From CAYQPF01 sp964419225 (GTDB taxonomy: Bacteria; Cloacimonadota; Cloacimonadia; Cloacimonadales; CAYQPF01), in NCBI GenBank assembly GCA_964419225.1, contig CAYQPF010000029.1, positions 1 to 39,325 on the forward strand: a DNA stretch of 39,325 nt. The letters are read 5' to 3'. Position 1 is the stretch's first letter; every line of letters begins with the position of its first letter. A model generated the notes under the pieces. The model was not told the origin of the DNA. It searched no databases and saw only the letters and a list, made by a program, of their open reading frames with translations. The translations under genes and the position numbers were made by a program. This document shows positions 35,304 to 39,325 of the stretch, one piece after another.

Positions 35304-36163
35304 TGAAGAACCTGGTCTGGCTCGTATCATACCCAAAATCGGGAAATACATGGTTCCGTATGTTTTTGGCAAATTACCAGCGAGATTCCGGCATTCCGGT
35401 ATCGTTGCAGGAGATTGAATCTACACCTATATCCAGCAATGCTGTCTCTTTTGAAGAGGAGACATCTCTTAATCCTTTTGAAATGACTTTTGATGAAGTA
35501 GATCTCTACAGGCCCGATGTATACCGGGCCATTTCAAAGGAAGCTGAAAGTACAGGTAAAATCTGTTTCAAGAAAACTCATGATGCATATACTCTCAATA
35601 CCGAGGGGGTGCCTATTTTTCCGGCAGACGTGAGTAAATGCGCCGTATATTTTATCCGCAACCCATTAGATGTCTGCATATCGTATGCAAATCATAGTGC
35701 GAAGGAAGTTAGCATGACTGTAAATTTCATATTAAATGAAGAGGCATATCTGGCGGGTAAGAAAGCCGGGCAACTTTGTCAGAAACTTATGTCCTGGAAG
35801 AGCCATGTTAAAAGCTGGAAAGAGCAAAAACTCATACCAATACTTATTGTACGTTATGAAGATATGCTTGCTGAGCCTTTGGGCTCTTTTGGCTCAGTTG
35901 TTAAGTTTCTAGGGTTGGAATATAATGAGGAACGATTGGAGAGAGCCATTATAAACAGCGATTTTAATGTATTAAAGCAGATGGAGCAGGAAAATGGATT
36001 TAAGGAAAAATCGCAGAAGTGTAAAAGTTTTTTTTGGAAAGGGAAAATTGGAAACTACAGGGAGTATCTCTCAGATAAACAAATCAGAAGTATAGTTGAG
36101 TACAACTTTGATACTATGAAGGAATTCGGATATGTCGACGACAAAGGAGAAATTAAAATATAA
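35303..36163 (+). CDS. PAPS-dependent sulfotransferase
   Basis: The 286-residue protein has the sulfotransferase landmarks in order. SYPKSGNTW at 9-17 is the 5'-phosphosulfate loop. CFKKTHDAY carries the probable catalytic His93. YFIRNPLDVCISYANHS at about 116-132 is the 3'-phosphate site. FFWKGKIGNYREYL at 243-256 corresponds to R-K-G-x-x-G-D-W. It moves sulfate from PAPS to a hydroxyl or amine. Its position inside the lasso operon (1-base overlap upstream, 14 bases before B1) points to the peptide as substrate. Candidates are Ser/Thr of either core or the penultimate Tyr of A1. A sugar of the nearby polysaccharide is the alternative. CysC, which makes PAPS, lies at the window's right end. 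Confidence 0.88.
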   Translation: MKNLVWLVSYPKSGNTWFRMFLANYQRDSGIPVSLQEIESTPISSNAVSFEEETSLNPFEMTFDEVDLYRPDVYRAISKEAESTGKICFKKTHDAYTLNTEGVPIFPADVSKCAVYFIRNPLDVCISYANHSAKEVSMTVNFILNEEAYLAGKKAGQLCQKLMSWKSHVKSWKEQKLIPILIVRYEDMLAEPLGSFGSVVKFLGLEYNEERLERAIINSDFNVLKQMEQENGFKEKSQKCKSFFWKGKIGNYREYLSDKQIRSIVEYNFDTMKEFGYVDDKGEIKI

Positions 36164-36177
36164 AAATAGACCGGGAT

Positions 36178-36453
36178 ATGGAAAAATACAGAAGAAACGA
36201 TCAGATTATAGACGGAGAGCTGGATAATAATCAGGTGATGATGCATATAGAGAAAGGTAAGTATTACGGATTGAATCCCGTTGGGAAAAGAATCTGGGAT
36301 ATTTTGGATAGCCCAAAAAGTCTGAATGAAATAACAGCTGTTCTTCTATCAGAATTTGATGTTACAGAAAGCCAATGCATAAAAGAGGCTCAGATATTTT
36401 TAGATAAGGCGGTTCAATCAGATATAATCAAAAAGGGTGAATTTGATTCGTAA
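36178..36453 (+). CDS. Lasso peptide B1 protein (PqqD-like RiPP recognition element)
   Basis: The 91-residue protein has the PqqD/RRE layout. Three strands (KYRRNDQIIDGELDNNQVMMHIEKGKYYGLNPVGKRIWDIL) come first, the last part being the typical Y-x-x-N-x-x-x-x-x-I-W-x-x-L. These are followed by a winged-helix-like helical part (SLNEITAVLLSEFDV...CIKEAQIFLDKAV). B1 proteins bind the precursor leader, usually at a Y-x-x-P motif that appears here as W-x-x-P, and deliver it to the B2 protease. Its end overlaps B2 by 17 bases. Confidence 0.9.
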   Translation: MEKYRRNDQIIDGELDNNQVMMHIEKGKYYGLNPVGKRIWDILDSPKSLNEITAVLLSEFDVTESQCIKEAQIFLDKAVQSDIIKKGEFDS

Positions 36454-36850
36454 GTTTATACGACTCCCTGGGGATGAGAAGTTGCTGTTTATTGAAGCAG
36501 CATTTTTTTTATATTTTTCAAAGGTATTCCTGATGCTACCTTTCAGATATTGTATAAAAAGAGTGCATCCCCCTGAATTAATGACTGCCTTTGCCGATCC
36601 TGTGTTACTGATAAAAATCCGTGATGCCGTTTTCAGGGCCAACAAGCTGGCCCTCTGGAAAAATATCTGTCTGGTAAAATCATTCTCCGCAAGGTTTATG
36701 TTGCAGCGGAGAAATATCGGTTCTGTAATGTATCTGGGGTTACAGTTCAAAAATGGTAAGGAGCTGGTTGCACATGCATGGCTCATATCCGGAGAAAAGT
36801 ATATTACTCCTAAAGGGAGAGCAAAATACAAGGAAATACATTTTTTTTAA
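36437..36850 (+). CDS. Lasso peptide B2 protein (transglutaminase-like leader protease)
   Basis: The 137-residue protein has the B2 core. NICLVKSFSARFMLQRRNIGSVMYLGLQF carries the catalytic Cys78, and ELVAHAWLISGEKYI carries His113, matching the family pattern C-L-x-x-S...A-H-A-W-[VL]. It cuts the leader two residues after the conserved Thr. The frame has no suitable ATG; GTG at 36437 is used, with TTG at 36443 as an alternative. Precursor A1 follows 18 bases downstream. Confidence 0.92.
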   Translation: MNLIRKFIRLPGDEKLLFIEAAFFLYFSKVFLMLPFRYCIKRVHPPELMTAFADPVLLIKIRDAVFRANKLALWKNICLVKSFSARFMLQRRNIGSVMYLGLQFKNGKELVAHAWLISGEKYITPKGRAKYKEIHFF

Positions 36851-36868
36851 CTTTTAAATTTATAAATT

Positions 36869-37000
36869 ATGAAAGAAAATCAATTAGAAAAAAGAGAGTG
36901 GTCTAAACCTGAAATGACAGATCTGGACTCAGAAAAAACGGCTAATGGTGCTTCCCCTTCAGACCCTGAAATGTCGGTTGGTCAGATGGGCTATTCTTAA
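36869..37000 (+). CDS. Lasso peptide precursor A1
   Basis: This 43-codon gene lies between B2 and the cyclase. The leader contains W-S-K-P, then D-L-D-S-E-K-T-A, the same frame of residues as precursor A2. Cleavage two residues after Thr would give an 18-residue core, NGASPSDPEMSVGQMGYS, with Glu at position 9 as ring acceptor. If cleavage were one residue later, the core would start with Gly and Glu would be position 8. Asn as the first core residue would be unusual. The core ends in Tyr-Ser. Ser fits the HprK-like kinase, and the Tyr or serines could be sulfated. The cyclase gene starts 7 bases after the stop. Confidence 0.85.
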   Translation: MKENQLEKREWSKPEMTDLDSEKTANGASPSDPEMSVGQMGYS

Positions 37001-37007
37001 TTGTTGA

Positions 37008-38843
37008 ATGGGTTTTTTATATGGCATTGTAGATTTTAATCAGAATAAGAGCCCGCAACAGGATATAGAATGCCTTAAAAAGGCATTTATTCAACCTGAT
37101 TTTGATAAACAAAGCTTTACCGGTTCATTTTTTTCTATAGGCATTTGCTGGAATAAAAATCACCAAGCCAATTCTGATTATTACAAACAGGACCAGTTTA
37201 CTGTTCTGGCCGACATCCGCCTGTACAATCAGGAAAGTTTAAGAAAGGAGTTCCCTTTTAAAACCCCTGCAGAGGCTTTCTTTAAAGCTTTTAAGAAATG
37301 GGGCTTGCAATGTGCAGATCATCTGAATGGTGACTTTGCTGTTATACTTATTGATGAACACCAAAAACATGTTAACCTGTTTAGGGATCACATCGGTGCC
37401 CGTCCTTTAGTGTATCATTTTGATGGGAAACGACTTATTTTTGCCTCTCACGAATTCGGTTTGGCCAAATCCGGATTATTACCACTTAGTCTTTCGGAAA
37501 AAACAGCTGTGAAGCGTATTTTTACGCTTTGGGGGAATTATCCTTTGACCGTATTCGACTCCATTTATAAACTAACTCCGGGATATTTCGGCTCATTTTC
37601 AGAAAAGAAGAAAGAAATCACAAAGTATTGGAAACCTGAACGAATCAAAACCAATAGAAATCTGACCTACCAGAAGACCATTGCCCAATTGAAAGAAATG
37701 CTAATACAGGCAACCATGTCCAGGGTTTCAGATGGGAAAATAGGTGTTCACGTCAGCGGAGGGTTAGACTCAACTGGGGTGGCCTGCATTTTAGCCGACT
37801 ATTTGGGTGACAAATCCAGAATCACTGGTTACTCCTGGACTCCGGAAAATTACAACGAGTGTTTTAGCGACCAGATTGATGAGAGAATATCTATTGAAGC
37901 TTTCGTAAAAGATAAGCACATTCAGGTCAGGTATTTACAAAATCAATTCTATGAGCGGGCCAAGGGAAGCGTTGTGCCTGATTTTGAGACTCAACACATC
38001 GAACAACCTATTATGAGCGTCGCGTCTCAGAACGGAGATTCGGTCATTTTTAGTGGTTGGGGCGGCGATGAATTTGTATCCCTTTCTTTACGTAGTACCT
38101 TTGGACATCTCTTTTTCAGATTTAAATGGCTGACACTGTTATCATTTGTCAGGAAACTTGGAATTAAAGCTTCTTTTTGGAAGTTTCGAAGAGAAGTGTT
38201 GCCCCTGCTTGTTCCGTTCCGGTTATTATTCACATATCAACCTTTTAGCTGGTCAAAGATTTTATATTTTAAATTGCCCTTTTGTTTCAGAAATTTTAAC
38301 CGAATTCTTTTTCATAAAAGAAAGGGGTCATATAGCATTTTTGGCCGTAAGCAGTTTATGTTCAATCTAATCAAACTTTACCACCTTCCTGATCGCATGG
38401 ATGCCTGGAGTATAAATGCTGAAAAAATCGGCATTGAATACCGATATCCACTACTCGATAAGGAGTTGTTGGAGTTCTGGTTCAGTATTCCCATCGAATA
38501 CACCTATCGGGGGTTTGAAAAAAGAATACTTTATAGAGAGGCTATGAAGGGTATATTGACTGAAAGCATACGGCTTAGAACTGAAAAAAATGAAGCCGTA
38601 TTCAAGTACTTTTTACTTCATAGCAATCGACAAGAATTCCCATATCTGACAAATGTATTGGAGAACACTCCTAAAAACAGATACATATCATTTTTCAAAC
38701 ACAAAGTGTTTCAGCAAAAAGTCAATCGTATCATAAATTCTGCAAAGAATACACAAAAGGCAGAGATTCATACCTACGCAGATCTTACCAATTATATCCG
38801 ATATCTCAACTTGTACCACGAATACATTCAGGAGACCCAGTGA
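37008..38843 (+). CDS. Lasso peptide C protein (asparagine-synthetase-like macrolactam synthetase)
   Basis: The 611-residue protein has an N-terminal glutaminase-like domain in which the catalytic Cys2 is absent (it starts M-G-F). GDFAVILID and FRDHIGARPLVY belong to that domain. The synthetase domain follows, with the ATP-pyrophosphatase loop SGGLDS at 250-255, FSGWGGDEF further on, and GIEYRYPLLDKELLEFWFS near the C terminus. Lasso C proteins adenylate the ring Glu/Asp side chain and close the macrolactam with the N-terminal amine. It is the only intact cyclase in the window and must serve both precursors if both are used. A 26-residue stretch (about residues 61-86) has a decayed second copy right after this gene. 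Confidence 0.95.
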   Translation: MGFLYGIVDFNQNKSPQQDIECLKKAFIQPDFDKQSFTGSFFSIGICWNKNHQANSDYYKQDQFTVLADIRLYNQESLRKEFPFKTPAEAFFKAFKKWGLQCADHLNGDFAVILIDEHQKHVNLFRDHIGARPLVYHFDGKRLIFASHEFGLAKSGLLPLSLSEKTAVKRIFTLWGNYPLTVFDSIYKLTPGYFGSFSEKKKEITKYWKPERIKTNRNLTYQKTIAQLKEMLIQATMSRVSDGKIGVHVSGGLDSTGVACILADYLGDKSRITGYSWTPENYNECFSDQIDERISIEAFVKDKHIQVRYLQNQFYERAKGSVVPDFETQHIEQPIMSVASQNGDSVIFSGWGGDEFVSLSLRSTFGHLFFRFKWLTLLSFVRKLGIKASFWKFRREVLPLLVPFRLLFTYQPFSWSKILYFKLPFCFRNFNRILFHKRKGSYSIFGRKQFMFNLIKLYHLPDRMDAWSINAEKIGIEYRYPLLDKELLEFWFSIPIEYTYRGFEKRILYREAMKGILTESIRLRTEKNEAVFKYFLLHSNRQEFPYLTNVLENTPKNRYISFFKHKVFQQKVNRIINSAKNTQKAEIHTYADLTNYIRYLNLYHEYIQETQ

Positions 38844-38848
38844 ATGTT

Positions 38849-38968
38849 TTTTTGTTTATAGACGACCAGATAACAATTGTAGCTGATATACGAATATAAA
38901 ATTCCAAAGAGTTAAAAAAATCGTTTACCTTTAAAAATAATACCTAGGCTATCGCCTATGCATATCAC
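38849..38968 (+). pseudogene. Relic of a second lasso cyclase (asparagine-synthetase-like) N-terminal region
   Basis: In the frame with codons starting at 38861 the translation reads DDQITIVADIRI, stop (TAA 38897-38899), NSKELKKSFTFKNNT, stop (TAG 38945-38947), AIAYAYH. It aligns without gaps to residues 61-86 of the intact cyclase just upstream (QDQFTVLADIRL then YNQESLRKEFPFKT): 13 of 26 positions are identical, including ADIR. One stop lies exactly where Tyr of L-Y-N stands. The following A-I-A-Y-A-Y resembles the next helix of this family. No other part of the enzyme remains. This looks like the leftover of a duplicated precursor-cyclase unit, and it lies just before precursor A2. Confidence 0.75.
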
Positions 38969-38981
38969 TCAAAAAAAAATT

Positions 38982-39107
38982 ATGAATAACGTAGAATTAG
39001 TAAAACCAGATTGGGAAGCCCCAACAATTATTGATCTTGATATTGATAAAACAGCTGGAGGATGGATCCAAAATGGTGTTGAAAGTTCAACAGGTACTTT
39101 GTCCTAA
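38982..39107 (+). CDS. Lasso peptide precursor A2
   Basis: This 41-codon gene starts at the ATG after an A-rich run (38971-38979). The leader has W-E-A-P, then D-L-D-I-D-K-T-A, closely matching A1. Cleavage two residues after Thr gives a 16-residue core, GGWIQNGVESSTGTLS. It has Gly1, Glu9 (a 9-residue ring) and a 7-residue tail ending in Ser, a textbook lasso core. The tail is rich in Ser/Thr, giving several sites for kinase or sulfotransferase. It lies beyond the cyclase and the cyclase relic. Its TAA (39105-39107) overlaps the stop of cysC on the other strand. Confidence 0.9.
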   Translation: MNNVELVKPDWEAPTIIDLDIDKTAGGWIQNGVESSTGTLS

Positions 39108-39325
39108 CTAATGGTTTTTTGTATCAATTCTATTACCTTTCCTACAGACTCATCCACAGACTCAGCCTCTGTTTTTAGGTGTAGAGCCGGCTGTTCCGGC
39201 TTTTCATATGGTGCGTCAATACCTGTGAGACCTGTGAACCTGCCGGCTTCAAATTTTGCATAAAGGCCCTTTGGATCTCTTTTTTTGCATGTTTCGATAT
39301 CGGCATCTACAAAGATTTCAAAGAA
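39104..39325 (-). CDS. cysC: Adenylylsulfate (APS) kinase, C-terminal part (runs off window)
   Basis: Reading from base 39325 leftward gives 73 codons and a TAG (complement of 39104-39106). FFEIFVDADIETCKKRDPKGLYAKFEAG, then GLTGIDAPYEKPEQPALHL, is the characteristic CysC C-terminal region (F-V-D-x-x-x-E-x-C-x-x-R-D-P-K-G-L-Y and T-G-I-D-x-P-Y-E). CysC phosphorylates APS to PAPS, the donor used by the sulfotransferase at 35303-36163. The N-terminal P-loop part is outside the window. It is convergent with precursor A2 and overlaps it by three bases. Confidence 0.92.
   Translation of the reverse strand, partial: FFEIFVDADIETCKKRDPKGLYAKFEAGRFTGLTGIDAPYEKPEQPALHLKTEAESVDESVGKVIELIQKTIS

Noticed and set aside
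38844..39111. Possible intrinsic terminator after the lasso genes
   Set aside because: The region holds the cyclase relic and precursor A2; no GC-rich stem with a T-run could be found on either strand.
1..39325. tRNA, rRNA, CRISPR arrays, prophage or transposase genes
   Set aside because: None were recognisable; no evenly spaced direct repeats, integrase or transposase motifs were seen on either strand.

Overview
The window looks like part of a Bacteroidota (probably Bacteroidales) chromosome. It is AT-rich and every gene is packed head to tail with frequent ATGA or TGATG overlaps. Shine-Dalgarno sequences are scarce. The one credible promoter, in front of the first polysaccharide gene, has the Bacteroides-type -33 TTG / -7 TAnnTTTG layout. 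The gene families (UpxZ-free Wza/Wzc head, Wzx, EpsG-type polymerase, FnlABC, WbuB, MraY-like initiating transferase) are those of Bacteroidota capsule or exopolysaccharide loci.

Layout. 1-685 (minus strand): N-terminal part of a secreted metallophosphoesterase leaving the window. 686-880: intergenic, with the promoter. 938-34273 (plus strand): one uninterrupted polysaccharide locus of about 33 kb. It starts with a membrane UDP-sugar 4,6-dehydratase, the Wza export lipoprotein and the Wzc tyrosine kinase, then a winged-helix protein with a degenerate nucleotidyltransferase fold. Next are a TviC/WbpP-type epimerase and a sugar cassette (LegB-type dehydratase, DegT aminotransferase, ATP-grasp ligase, SDR, CBS-nucleotidyltransferase). 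After that come glycosyltransferases, a NodB-like protein, two GNAT-like proteins, the flippase and polymerase. A second aminotransferase cassette with a cupin, a WbqC/PLP pair and more glycosyltransferases follow. The locus ends with the L-FucNAc pathway (fnlA, broken by a one-base frameshift, fnlB, fnlC, wbuB), the initiating phosphoglycosyltransferase and a TviB-type dehydrogenase.

34275-34373: an unusually long inverted repeat that separates the polysaccharide locus from a second system. 34470-39107: a lasso peptide biosynthetic cluster: HPr-kinase-like tailoring enzyme, sulfotransferase, RRE (B1), B2 protease, precursor A1, asparagine-synthetase-like cyclase C, a decayed remnant of a second cyclase, and precursor A2. 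Both precursors are too short for ordinary gene calling. They share a W-x-x-P...L-D...K-T-A leader and carry a Glu exactly ten residues after the conserved Thr. Both end in Ser. 39104-39325 (minus strand): the C-terminal end of APS kinase (cysC), convergent with and overlapping precursor A2.

How they work together. The first system should make, flip, polymerise and export a surface polysaccharide likely to contain N-acetylhexosaminuronic acid, amino-dideoxy sugars and, if the frameshift is repaired or an error, L-FucNAc. The second should make one or two lasso peptides. The kinase and sulfotransferase suggest that phosphate and/or sulfate is added, and CysC is the enzyme that makes the sulfate donor PAPS. 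No lasso ABC transporter is in the window.
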